Virus record (IMG/VR): IMGVR_UViG_3300031673_000492
Coordinates: 1 to 23,620 of that record
Reading direction: 5' to 3' (one strand)
Length of the DNA stretch: 23,620 bases
DNA from: a virus
The position numbers were made by a program, and so were the translations under genes. Shown one piece after another: positions 5,816-12,087 of this stretch; the first letter of the stretch is position 1, and each line of letters begins with the position of its first letter. The notes under the pieces were generated by a model. It ran no database searches, was not told the DNA's origin, and saw nothing but the letters and a program-made list of their open reading frames with translations.

Positions 5816-6639
5816 TCTATCACACCTTCTTTGTTTTCTATTAAATCATTATAAAAACCGTTATTTGATGCTGGTGCTGTGTTTTGGTTTAAGTAACTTT
5901 CAAATTTTGTGCCAAATAGTGTTTCAGGTCTGATATACATTTTCATATCCTCTTTGTCTTTCCACTCGTTATTTTTAATGTCAATTACTTTTTTAAAATC
6001 ATCAACTGTGAAGCCTTCATTTAATCGTGCGTTGATAAATGATTTAGTTTTAGCTGATGAAATTTTATAATTCTTGTTAGTTTGAGTGTTGAGATAGTCT
6101 ATTATTTCTAATCTTTGTTCTTTATATATCTCTTTCTTTTTTTCTTCTTCTACTTCTACTTCTATTTCTACTTCTACTTCTATTTCTTCTTCTACTTCTA
6201 TTTCTTCTTCTACTTCTATTTCTACACCGTACCGTTCTGATACACTATATATACTGTATCCATACTGTATAGAAATGTCAATAAAATCTTTTATAAAACC
6301 TTTTGTTTTTATTAATTTTATCTCATTTTGTATAAGTTTTGTAACTTTAGGATTTTTAGTTCCATTGTATTTCAACCAATTTGTTATAAATATCTCATTA
6401 TTTTTAGCATTATACTTTATTTTATTTTCTTCAACAAAGAAATCTAATAATTTAGTTATAGTTTCTGTGTTGTATCCTGTTTCAAATGCCATCTTTCGCT
6501 TTGGTAATTCATATATACCACAGATGGTTGTATTTGGATTAGTTATAAGGTACATATAAAAATACTTTTGTTCTGGTGTTAGTTCACCTAAAAAACTATC
6601 ATTCCAAAAACTTATGTGTATCTTTCTAAAAATCGCCAT
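5812..6639 (-). CDS. Phage replication initiator (DnaD-like, conserved phage C-terminal domain)
   Basis: Residues 1-110 (IFRKIHISFWND...LTPEQKYFYMYLITN) form the winged-helix-like N-domain of phage replisome organizers. Residues about 140-175 are a low-complexity Glu/Val/Ile linker. The C-terminal part (DYLNTQTNKNYKI, then RLNEGFTVDDFKKVID, then YIRPETLFGTKFESYL) is the conserved phage C-terminal domain (Phg_2220_C type) found on such initiators. These proteins bind an origin and recruit the helicase loader; the loader gene is two genes downstream. The gene contains three 11-bp iterons (6240-6272), a likely origin. ATG at 6639 follows the previous TAA immediately with AAGGTGAT upstream. Confidence 0.88.
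   Translation of the reverse strand: MAIFRKIHISFWNDSFLGELTPEQKYFYMYLITNPNTTICGIYELPKRKMAFETGYNTETITKLLDFFVEENKIKYNAKNNEIFITNWLKYNGTKNPKVTKLIQNEIKLIKTKGFIKDFIDISIQYGYSIYSVSERYGVEIEVEEEIEVEEEIEVEVEIEVEVEEEKKKEIYKEQRLEIIDYLNTQTNKNYKISSAKTKSFINARLNEGFTVDDFKKVIDIKNNEWKDKEDMKMYIRPETLFGTKFESYLNQNTAPASNNGFYNDLIENKEGVIE
6137..6223. repeat. Low-complexity TTC/TAC/TAT repeat tract inside the initiator gene
   Basis: About 87 bp of imperfect TTCTAC/TTCTAT/TTCTTC units on the + strand encode the alternating Glu/Val/Ile linker of the initiator. The tract is pyrimidine-rich on one strand and purine-rich on the other, lies next to the iterons, and is likely to vary in length between relatives by slippage. 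Confidence 0.8.
6240..6272. repeat. Three 11-bp iterons, candidate replication origin
   Basis: Units start at 6240, 6251 and 6262, exactly 11 bp apart. Their first nine bases are ATACACTAT, ATACTGTAT and ATACTGTAT; the last two are identical and nearly palindromic. They lie in the middle of the initiator gene beside its purine/pyrimidine tract. Phage initiator genes (lambda O and several lactococcal examples) often carry their own origin iterons in this position, so this is a candidate origin by analogy. Confidence 0.55.
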
Positions 6640-6972
6640 TTAATCACCTTGATCCTCGTTTTCTTTTAATAATATATATATTATTTCATTAGCTATGTCC
6701 ATATTATACGAGTCCATTTGTTTCATGTATTTTATAATATTTCTAGTTTTAATACCTCTGACTTTAAATCTATATTTATTAAATAGTTTTTTTGTATATG
6801 GTTTATAAAAATCATGAGAAGCTTCATCTTTTAAATCACTTTGTGTTATAGTTCTTTCGTTATCTAAGTAATAAACAGTAGCCCCAACTTTTATTATAGT
6901 TGCTACAATAACATCAGGCAATATCCATATGTTCGGTTCTTGGTAATGTATTACCTTATCACCTATCTTCAT
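6640..6972 (-). CDS. Hypothetical phage protein, 110 aa
   Basis: The first 50 residues (MKIGDKVIHYQEPN, VIVATIIKVGATVYYLDNERTI) look like a small beta barrel; the rest is basic and helical (KKLFNKYRFKVRGIKTRNIIKYMKQ). No named family recognised. It lies between the ribbon-helix-helix gene and the replication initiator with almost no spacing, so it is co-expressed with replication genes. The basic C-terminal half could bind nucleic acid, but this is only charge-based inference. Confidence 0.7.
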   Translation of the reverse strand: MKIGDKVIHYQEPNIWILPDVIVATIIKVGATVYYLDNERTITQSDLKDEASHDFYKPYTKKLFNKYRFKVRGIKTRNIIKYMKQMDSYNMDIANEIIYILLKENEDQGD

Positions 6973-6973
6973 A

Positions 6974-7114
6974 CTACACCCCCACCTTTTTAATTTTATC
7001 TTTTATTGCTTCCATAATAAAATCCTTGATCGTCTGTCCGTTTTCCTTTGCTGCGGCTTTAATTTCTGCGTGTTCTGTTTCTACCATTACTAATGGATAA
7101 CTTTTAACTTTCAT
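6974..7114 (-). CDS. Ribbon-helix-helix (Arc/MetJ-like) small DNA-binding protein, 46 aa
   Basis: From ATG 7114 the protein reads MKVKSYPLVMVETEHAEIKA and continues with AAKENGQTIKDFIMEAIKDKI. This is one beta strand followed by two helices, the shape of Arc-type or antitoxin-type RHH proteins that bind DNA as dimers. The start is fixed by GGAGG 7 nt upstream; an upstream in-frame ATG would lengthen it into the preceding gene without reason. It overlaps the DUF5131 gene by 11 bp. It could autoregulate the operon; no toxin partner is visible. Confidence 0.7.
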   Translation of the reverse strand: MKVKSYPLVMVETEHAEIKAAAKENGQTIKDFIMEAIKDKIKKVGV

Positions 7115-7907
7115 TGTTACACCTCCGATTTTCATTAAATCCATACGGAAATTCACATATTAATTCTTCTCCCCAAATCTCTTTTAAACTGTCCTTCATA
7201 AATACAGGAATATTATTCTTTTTACAATCTTCAATTATGTTCTCTATCCATTCACGTTTTGGAACTACCTTATCTTTTCTGTTTCCTGTTTCTGCTCCGA
7301 TAATTACCCAACCATAATTCTTGAATGTTTTACCTTTAAAACTTCCCATAATAGGCTCAATGCTAATAAATAAATTAACACTATGATGAACCATACAACT
7401 TTTATGATTTGATGGGTCTGTTGAAGTATCACCAAACCACCAGTTTCGTGGAATGTGTTTGTTTAATAGAGTTTCATATCTTTCTGGAAATTTTGTTAAA
7501 AATAAATAGTTATGTTGTGGTGCTAATTCACAAGATTTAAAAACTTCTACAATCCATTCATCTTTAACCCAATCACCAAATAAATCAGACATACTACAAA
7601 CAAATATGTTTTTACTTTTATTTATTTTTATAGGTTCATCTAACCTATATCTATGTAGAGTTGGAGAAAAACCAAAAGGATAAGGTTGTTTCCTGTTGTT
7701 TAATTTAATAGGGTTATCTAATTCAAAACATAATTCACCTTTATCTGTTGTAAATCCATTAAAAAGTCCGTCAAAATTATCAACATCACTACTTTTACAG
7801 CCAAATCTACTTGCTATCTTTCTAGCATAACAATATCCACAATCATTTAAACAACCAGTTACTGGATTCCAAGTCATATCACACCATTCTATTTTTGTTT
7901 TGTTCAT
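7104..7907 (-). CDS. DUF5131 (phage Gp37/Gp68 family) radical-SAM-like protein
   Basis: Family hallmarks are present in order: TKIEWCDMTWNPVTGC at 4-19, a CxxxCxxC cluster (Cys19, Cys23, Cys26) as used by radical SAM enzymes to hold a 4Fe-4S cluster, then FVCSMSDLFGDWV, FLTKFPERYE, FISIEPIMG, and GWVIIGAETG. These blocks define the phage Gp37/Gp68 family of about 230-280 aa. The reaction is unknown. It is the first gene after the promoter at 7930-7958, with a 5' leader of about 15 nt and ribosome site GGGAG 7 nt before ATG 7907. It is complete, and the second Trp-Thr-Asp of relatives is Trp-Cys-Asp here. Confidence 0.88.
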   Translation of the reverse strand: MNKTKIEWCDMTWNPVTGCLNDCGYCYARKIASRFGCKSSDVDNFDGLFNGFTTDKGELCFELDNPIKLNNRKQPYPFGFSPTLHRYRLDEPIKINKSKNIFVCSMSDLFGDWVKDEWIVEVFKSCELAPQHNYLFLTKFPERYETLLNKHIPRNWWFGDTSTDPSNHKSCMVHHSVNLFISIEPIMGSFKGKTFKNYGWVIIGAETGNRKDKVVPKREWIENIIEDCKKNNIPVFMKDSLKEIWGEELICEFPYGFNENRRCNNES

Positions 7908-7929
7908 TTCATCACTCCCTTTTTTCTTT

Positions 7930-7958
7930 AGTATATATTAGTTAGTAATTAATGTCAA
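7930..7958 (-). promoter_or_regulatory. Sigma-A-type promoter for the DUF5131/replication operon
   Basis: Minus-strand TTGACA (7958-7953), 17-bp spacer, TATACT (7935-7930). The -35 region (TTCTTGACATTAAT) is identical to that of the promoter at 12313-12341, suggesting common control of the two early operons. Transcription would begin near 7923, about 15 nt before the first ATG. Confidence 0.85.
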
Positions 7959-7985
7959 GAAAAAAATAACACCATAAGGTGCTAT
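7959..7985 (-). terminator. Rho-independent terminator after ssb
   Basis: Read on the minus strand, an 8-bp stem (ATAGCACC/GGTGTTAT with one G-T pair) closes on a TTAT loop at 7966-7985 and is followed by a run of seven T. It ends the early operon whose last gene is ssb. The T-run is directly joined to the -35 box of the next promoter. Confidence 0.85.
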
Positions 7986-8020
7986 CTTTCAATTGCAAAT
8001 TTTCTTATATAACTTAGTTA

Positions 8021-8425
8021 TCAAAAAAGTAAATCTGTATCATCGTCAATAGGTGTAAAATCTTCCTGCGTTTCTGCAACGTGAGTAGAATTATCTAATT
8101 TTGGTGCTTGTTTCTTACTGTCTAAAAATTCAAATTCATCGACTACAAATTCAGTTATATACACTTTGTTTCCGTCTTTGTTCTCGTAGTTTCTAGTTTG
8201 ACAATTACACTCTAACATTAATTTACTACCCTTTGATGTATATCTGTTTATTAATTCAGCTGTTTTTCGCCATGCTACGATTTGAAAAAAGTCTGTTGTT
8301 TTGCTGCCATCTTTGTTTTTGTATTTACGATCTACTGCAAAGCTAAAACTTGAATGTGCTGTATCACCTACTTTGTTATTTTTAATGTCTGATGCTATTC
8401 TACCAATGAAAAAAACTTTATTCAT
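8021..8425 (-). CDS. ssb: Single-stranded DNA-binding protein
   Basis: An OB-fold SSB of 134 aa: it starts MNKVFFIGRIASDIK, has the aromatic core SFSFAVDRKYKNKDG and TTDFFQIVAWRKTAELI, a middle SKLMLECNCQTRNYENKDG block, and an acidic C-terminal tip DDDTDLLF that in SSBs docks replication and repair partners. It coats single-stranded DNA during replication and annealing. It is shorter than host SSBs (about 160-175 aa) because of a brief linker, as in many phages. It overlaps the cysteine-rich-tail gene by 8 bp and precedes the terminator at 7959-7985. Confidence 0.95.
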   Translation of the reverse strand: MNKVFFIGRIASDIKNNKVGDTAHSSFSFAVDRKYKNKDGSKTTDFFQIVAWRKTAELINRYTSKGSKLMLECNCQTRNYENKDGNKVYITEFVVDEFEFLDSKKQAPKLDNSTHVAETQEDFTPIDDDTDLLF

Positions 8426-8828
8426 TACAACACCTACACTTACAACAACACTTACAACGTTTTTTTATTACAAAACAATCACACTTATCTTCTTTTCTTT
8501 TCCATAGCAGTTTTGGTTTAGGTCTCCCACCCATGAACATTTGCATTGTTGATGTTCCGTTGAGTTCTTCTAAAAAATCTTTTTTTGTTAATGGTAAAAC
8601 AAATGGTTCGTATATTTTTATAATATCCATATCTGGGTGCATACTACCGCAATAAAAGTTGTGTATTAAATTTTCTTTATAGTCATCAATGTCATGTCTG
8701 CTACCATTTTGTAAATTGTGCAACATATCTGTTTTACCACTTCCAATATTTACATTTAATAAGACTTTCCAATACTCACCATTTCTAGTAACAACTACAT
8801 ATCCTGTCCTTAAATCATTCTTATTCAT
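8418..8828 (-). CDS. Hypothetical protein with a very Cys-rich C-terminal tail, 136 aa
   Basis: The N-terminal 80 residues look like a beta-rich phage early protein (LRTGYVVVTRNGEYWKVLL). The last 21 residues hold nine cysteines (116, 118, 125, 127, 128, 129, 131, 133, 134) mixed with Lys and Arg, ending CKCRCCNE. This tail resembles a metallothionein-like metal clamp and is encoded by tandem TGTAAGTGT-like units, so it probably grew by slippage. ATG 8828 has GGAGG 7 nt upstream. The 3' end overlaps ssb by 8 bp, so the tail cannot be removed without touching ssb. Function unknown. Confidence 0.75.
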   Translation of the reverse strand: MNKNDLRTGYVVVTRNGEYWKVLLNVNIGSGKTDMLHNLQNGSRHDIDDYKENLIHNFYCGSMHPDMDIIKIYEPFVLPLTKKDFLEELNGTSTMQMFMGGRPKPKLLWKRKEDKCDCFVIKKRCKCCCKCRCCNE

Positions 8829-8979
8829 ACGCTTTCCTCCATTTAATAGTTTTTATTATCGCTTTAAATAATGTTGTTCCGTACTCATAGTTTTTCTCGC
8901 CATTCTTTGTTGTCATTACTTCCCAATCTTCTGCATTATTGTCGAAGTTGGTTTTTCTGATGCTAAAATTAATTTTCAT
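8821..8979 (-). CDS. Small hypothetical protein, 52 aa
   Basis: The frame starts MKINFSIRKTNFDNNAEDWE and ends KTIKWRKAYE with TAA at 8821, overlapping the next gene by 8 bp. AAGGAGG stands 4-5 nt before ATG 8979. A mixed-charge protein with a beta-like start and basic helical end. No family recognised; the strong ribosome site and junction support it. Confidence 0.65.
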   Translation of the reverse strand: MKINFSIRKTNFDNNAEDWEVMTTKNGEKNYEYGTTLFKAIIKTIKWRKAYE

Positions 8980-8988
8980 TATTCCTCC

Positions 8989-9099
8989 TTAAAATAGATA
9001 TTGTAAAACATTCCACATATAACTGAATAATCCTAAACATATGAATAAGAATAACATTATTGCTAAAATGAATACTGAAATTTGTGCGTAGTTTTTCAT
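8989..9099 (-). CDS. Single-pass membrane mini-protein, 36 aa
   Basis: MKNYAQ is followed by one hydrophobic stretch (ISVFILAIMLFLFICLGLF) and a short tail SYMWNVLQYLF. This is a single TM helix with almost no soluble part. Ribosome site AAGGAG lies about 9 nt before ATG 9099, and its stop (TAA) is part of the ribosome site of the next gene. Role unknown; tiny membrane proteins in phage early regions may affect host membrane functions or superinfection. Confidence 0.6.
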   Translation of the reverse strand: MKNYAQISVFILAIMLFLFICLGLFSYMWNVLQYLF

Positions 9100-9102
9100 T
9101 TT

Positions 9103-9387
9103 CTAAGCTCCTTTTATATATTTATCAACATTACGACCAATCTCTTCCCATTCTTCAATGTAGTCTTTTAGTTCGGTAAAATCCTGTAAAACTTCTTTAA
9201 CATTATGTTCAGCTATGTAACTATATAAATGATTAAATCTACTAAAAAAACCTTCAACTACATAAATATATTCATCTTCGCCATCATAGTCTTTCTTTTG
9301 TTTCTTTTTCACCTTCTTAAAAAGTGTGTAGTTTAAATTATCCACTTCTAATTGCCATTTATCTGATAAAATTTTTCTTTCTTTCAT
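9103..9387 (-). CDS. Hypothetical phage protein, 94 aa
   Basis: Begins KERKILSDKWQLEVDNLNYT, a two-strand pattern, then a lysine-rich turn (KKVKKKQKK) and helices (FSRFNHLYSYIAEHNVKEVL, LKDYIEEWEEIGRNV). The shape resembles DUF5405-like phage proteins that place a WxLxxDxxNYTL hairpin before a helical domain; I am not sure of this. ATG 9387 overlaps the HNH nuclease stop by 4 bp with AGGTGA upstream. Confidence 0.7.
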   Translation of the reverse strand: MKERKILSDKWQLEVDNLNYTLFKKVKKKQKKDYDGEDEYIYVVEGFFSRFNHLYSYIAEHNVKEVLQDFTELKDYIEEWEEIGRNVDKYIKGA

Positions 9388-10019
9388 TCTTTCACCTCGT
9401 CATATACTATACCGTACACGTGATATTTTTTCTTAAAACTTTCCCAGCCGATAGTATGTGCTTCTGTATGATATTCCCTTGAAAGACAAATCTTTTTACT
9501 TTTACTATCGTCAACCTTTTTTCTATTACCGCCCATTCCTATAACGTCAACGTGGTGTACTTCACCATCAAGATTAGTTATAGCACACTTCTTGTACTTA
9601 ATACATAACCATAAATATTTTGAAGTGTTTTCTGTTCGTGATAATAAACTTTCATCTGTTGCTATGCCAAATTTAAAAGCAAATTCTATTAGATAGTCAA
9701 TATAATCTTTTGCCGTTGTAACTGAACAATCTCTTAATGAAAAATGTTTTTCGCCTGTTTCAGCCATAAATTCATATTTAAGAAACTCTTTTAAAAACTC
9801 TGGCATATGTCCTGTGAATTTTGATATATCTCTTATTGTAGCATAAACCTTTTTTCTCTGCTCATTACTAATCGTTCTACCATCATCAATACGAATTTCA
9901 ATAGGAATTACACCATTCACAGCAAACCGACTTAAACCGCTTATTTCAGGCACTTCAACTATAAGCATAGTTTTACCCTCTTTATTGTTTTTAGCGGTGA
10001 TATGACCGTTTAAATACAT
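9384..10019 (-). CDS. Putative HNHc nuclease (phage HNHc_6 type)
   Basis: Residues 48-100 carry RTISNEQRKKVYATIRDISK and KHFSLRDCS, and residues 145-205 carry the nuclease part: CAIT (145-148), HHVDVIGMGGNRKKVD (155-170), a Cys at 178, and EYHTEAHTIGWESF (182-195). This is the phage family named putative HNHc nuclease, where HHVD...NR...H...H forms the metal and catalytic site. Active-site His155/156, Asn165, His184 and His188 are kept. Relatives usually have a CxxC before HHVD; here the second Cys is Thr, so a structural zinc may be lost. It stands beside the exonuclease/annealing pair, as usual. Confidence 0.85.
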   Translation of the reverse strand: MYLNGHITAKNNKEGKTMLIVEVPEISGLSRFAVNGVIPIEIRIDDGRTISNEQRKKVYATIRDISKFTGHMPEFLKEFLKYEFMAETGEKHFSLRDCSVTTAKDYIDYLIEFAFKFGIATDESLLSRTENTSKYLWLCIKYKKCAITNLDGEVHHVDVIGMGGNRKKVDDSKSKKICLSREYHTEAHTIGWESFKKKYHVYGIVYDEVKE

Positions 10020-10589
10020 TTAAATCACCTTCTGGTAGTTTTCCATTGATGGTATTGCTTTTGTGCGTAAACATTTAGCTAAATACTTTAATTTCGGTAA
10101 ATATTCTTGTTCGATAAAATTACTATCATAATCAATATGGTGTATTGAAATTCTTTTAATGTCTATTGGATTGTAAAAGTTATAATAATCTTCTGGCTCT
10201 AAACCATATGCTATTATTTTAGCACCTTTTTTAGAAGCGTACATCTGAACTTGAACTTGTCGCCAATAACTTTTTTTAACTTTAAAAACTTTTTCGTTGT
10301 TATAAGTCTTGACTTCATTGATGTAATTTTCTTCTTCGCCATCTAAATTAACTCGAAGGCGTAACTTTCTGATCTTAATCTGCCTATCCCTATCAACAAT
10401 TCCTAATTCATCTAATATCTTATGTTCATAATGCGTTCCTGTTATCATTTCTTTTGTTACGAAGTTATTTTTAGTTACACCACATTTCACCAACCACCAT
10501 GAAGCGAATGACTTTGTAGTCCAATTTCCTACAATGTAACCTGTGTCACTCGCACCAAACCAATTTGCTCTATCATGGTTGTTTATCAC
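10020..10589 (-). CDS. YqaJ/lambda-exonuclease-like PD-(D/E)XK nuclease
   Basis: The signature of phage recombination exonucleases is complete: GASDTGYIVGNW at 12-23, TGTHYEHKILD at 50-60 (Glu55), NLDG at 81-84 (Asp83), EVKT at 92-95 (Glu92, Lys94), and YWRQVQVQMYA at 108-118. Such enzymes chew one strand of double-stranded DNA so the partner annealing protein can pair the exposed strand. Length 189 aa is usual. The start is GTG at 10589, overlapping the stop of the annealing-protein gene (GTGA), with no clear ribosome site, so it relies on coupling; GASD near the N-terminus confirms this start. Confidence 0.88.
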   Translation of the reverse strand: MINNHDRANWFGASDTGYIVGNWTTKSFASWWLVKCGVTKNNFVTKEMITGTHYEHKILDELGIVDRDRQIKIRKLRLRVNLDGEEENYINEVKTYNNEKVFKVKKSYWRQVQVQMYASKKGAKIIAYGLEPEDYYNFYNPIDIKRISIHHIDYDSNFIEQEYLPKLKYLAKCLRTKAIPSMENYQKVI

Positions 10590-11266
10590 AGTTTTTCAAC
10601 TGCTTTCTCAAACGCACCTAACTTCTCATAATAAGATAATAATGTAGCAAATTGTTTTTGAGATACATTCAGCTCTTTACAAAGACTATCCATATCACTA
10701 TATTTGTGCAATTTACTTGTAACTAATGTTTCAACTCTGTTCTTAATTTTGTAAATACTATGAAGCGATAAATCATCACCTTGTTTCTTATCTTCTGTTT
10801 CATCATTCTTTTCCCACAAACTTAACCCTAAACCTGTAAGAATAGCCACACCTTTAACAAAAGCACGTTGTCTTGAAGTATTTACTAATTGTTGATTTAT
10901 TACTCCCATTTCTAATACTTCTGTACCATTGATTAAAGGATATACAAATTCGGCTGATTTATCATCTACAACTACTTTAACTCTAACTTCTGGTGCATAA
11001 GCGTTAAACTTTCTTTTGTCAGTTTCTTTTTTTATAATATCTTTACCATTATCATATACAAACATACTGTGACCGTTTTCATTTAATATTGGTATAAATT
11101 CTACTTTTTCAGCACCATTTAAATATAATAACTTTATACAAGTCGCCCAATTCAAATATCCTAATTGTTCTTTACTCCATTTACCATCTCTATTTACAGT
11201 AACTTCTTTATGGTCTAAATAATCTTTAATGTCAAGTTCGTATAGTGTTTTAAAATCTGCTATCAT
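10586..11266 (-). CDS. DUF1071-type single-strand annealing protein
   Basis: Key blocks are KEQLGYLNWATCIKLL (32-47), a HSMFVYDNG segment, VRVKVVVDDKSAEFVYPL, and INQQLVNTSRQRAFVKG followed by VAILTGLGLSLWE. The order YLxWAxA...QRxFVKGVAxxTGLGLxLW is that of DUF1071 proteins (Sak3-like group), phage annealing proteins that work with a 5'-3' exonuclease in recombination. A C-terminal extension of about 70 residues contains a helical CKELNVSQKQFATLL. ATG at 11266 lies 10 nt after the AGGAGG carried in the 37-bp repeat. The exonuclease gene follows with a 4-bp overlap. Confidence 0.78.
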   Translation of the reverse strand: MIADFKTLYELDIKDYLDHKEVTVNRDGKWSKEQLGYLNWATCIKLLYLNGAEKVEFIPILNENGHSMFVYDNGKDIIKKETDKRKFNAYAPEVRVKVVVDDKSAEFVYPLINGTEVLEMGVINQQLVNTSRQRAFVKGVAILTGLGLSLWEKNDETEDKKQGDDLSLHSIYKIKNRVETLVTSKLHKYSDMDSLCKELNVSQKQFATLLSYYEKLGAFEKAVEKL

Positions 11267-11310
11267 TCGTATCTTCCCTCCTGTTCTAATAGTTCTTTGT
11301 TTCTATTCAT
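11263..11310 (-). other. 15-codon mini-frame left by a duplicated gene end
   Basis: ATG at 11310 opens MNRNKELLEQEGRYE and ends in TGA overlapping the ATG of the annealing-protein gene. The sequence copies the last 13 codons of the gene ending at 11667. It is more likely a duplicated ribosome-site cassette than a functional peptide, although its coupling could help translation of the next gene. Confidence 0.5.
11270..11306. repeat. 37-bp perfect direct repeat, copy 1
   Basis: Identical to 11674-11710 over 37 bp. On the minus strand it encodes RNKELLEQEGR and ends with the ribosome site AGGAGGG. It lies between the gene 11303-11674 and the annealing-protein gene. Confidence 0.95.
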
Positions 11311-11674
11311 GTGCTTTCCAACACTCATAAGTTACATTATTTCCATCTTTATAAAAAACTCTTATTGATGGTTTAGCCCAAATACTATTATCGTAACAAT
11401 TATAATCTTCAAATTCTTCGTTTTCGTAAATCGTACTACTATTAAAATTCCAATCTCCAACCAATCCAGCAACTACATAATCAATTTTGTCACTATTTTC
11501 TTTGATGAATTTAATAGCTTTTTCACTATCATAAACCATGCGAAAACCAACATTACCCCTTGATCCTAAAAACCCTTCTGCAAAACTAATTGATTTAGGT
11601 GTTTCGTTTTTAAATAATACTTTCATTTCATTACCTCCGTTTTCTTCACATTTATATAACATTTCTTTACTCAT
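11303..11674 (-). CDS. Hypothetical protein, 123 aa, bracketed by 37-bp repeats
   Basis: Not recognised. From ATG 11674 (AGGAGG 6 nt upstream inside the repeat) the frame starts MSKEMLYKCEENGGNE. A second ATG at 11626 (MKVLFKNETPKSISF) has an equally strong GGAGG 6 nt upstream, so two products or an extended fusion are possible. The body is alpha/beta with GFRMVYDSEKAIKFIKEN, VVAGLVGDWNF, an acidic loop ENEEFEDYNCYDN, and a final VFYKDGNNVTYECW hairpin. The stop TAG overlaps the mini-frame at 11310. The repeats suggest the gene arrived as an insertion between two previously adjacent genes. Confidence 0.7.
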   Translation of the reverse strand: MSKEMLYKCEENGGNEMKVLFKNETPKSISFAEGFLGSRGNVGFRMVYDSEKAIKFIKENSDKIDYVVAGLVGDWNFNSSTIYENEEFEDYNCYDNSIWAKPSIRVFYKDGNNVTYECWKAHE

Positions 11675-11939
11675 ATCTTCCCTCCTGTTCTAATAGTTCT
11701 TTGTTTCTATCTATGCCTTCATCACGTTCAATTACAAGTTCATTAATTCTTAAAGTTAAATCATTTATTGCATCTTCAACTTTACACCTTAAACGATAAG
11801 CATAATCGTCATCTATCCATATGTTTTCTACAAAATAGCCTAAATTAATAAAGCAAGTTTCTAAATCTTCTAAATCTTTACCATATTCTTCAAAACTTGT
11901 TAAAGCTAAATCTGCTCGTTTTAAATTTTCGTTTCCCAT
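11667..11939 (-). CDS. Hypothetical helical protein, 90 aa
   Basis: A mainly acidic, helical protein: MGNENLKRADLALTSFEEYG, then DLEDLETCFINLGYFVENIWI, then a coiled-coil-like RCKVEDAINDLTLRINELVI. No family recognised. ATG 11939 has GGGAGGTG about 5 nt upstream, in the end of the preceding gene. Its last 13 codons are duplicated downstream as the 37-bp repeat. Confidence 0.7.
   Translation of the reverse strand: MGNENLKRADLALTSFEEYGKDLEDLETCFINLGYFVENIWIDDDYAYRLRCKVEDAINDLTLRINELVIERDEGIDRNKELLEQEGRYE
11674..11710. repeat. 37-bp perfect direct repeat, copy 2
   Basis: The original context of the repeat: it forms the true 3' end of the gene 11667-11939 and supplies the ribosome site for ATG 11674. 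Copy 1 is at 11270-11306. Confidence 0.95.
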
Positions 11940-11940
11940 A

Positions 11941-12087
11941 CTACACCTCCCAATCTTCTATTTGTTTATCTTCTAATACTTTTATCGCATAATCTAATGC
12001 AACCACTTCTTCTTTAAACCTTTTCATATCATTTTTTAATGAGTTCCTTTGCCACTCCAAACTTTCAATTACTAATTCAATCTTCAT
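11941..12087 (-). CDS. Small coiled-coil-like hypothetical protein, 48 aa
   Basis: The frame is MKIELVIESLEWQRNSLKND in its first part, ending AIKVLEDKQIEDWEV. It is almost wholly helical with a heptad-like spacing of Leu/Val. ATG 12087 lies in the end of the regulator gene (11-bp overlap), with GGGGG 5 nt upstream. The stop TAG precedes the next ATG by one base. No function can be given. Confidence 0.65.
   Translation of the reverse strand: MKIELVIESLEWQRNSLKNDMKRFKEEVVALDYAIKVLEDKQIEDWEV

Noticed and set aside
6274-6280. TTGACA followed 17 bp later by TACAGT inside the initiator gene
   Set aside because: The -10 is poor and the position is within coding sequence and iterons; nothing just downstream needs a separate promoter.
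8009-8021. 13-bp palindrome ATAACTTAGTTAT just after ssb
   Set aside because: No T-run follows it and it is not next to a promoter; short AT palindromes are expected by chance here.
11229-11236. TTGACA near the start of the annealing-protein gene
   Set aside because: The only -10 at the right distance is CATAAA; more likely chance in codons for Leu-Asp-Ile.
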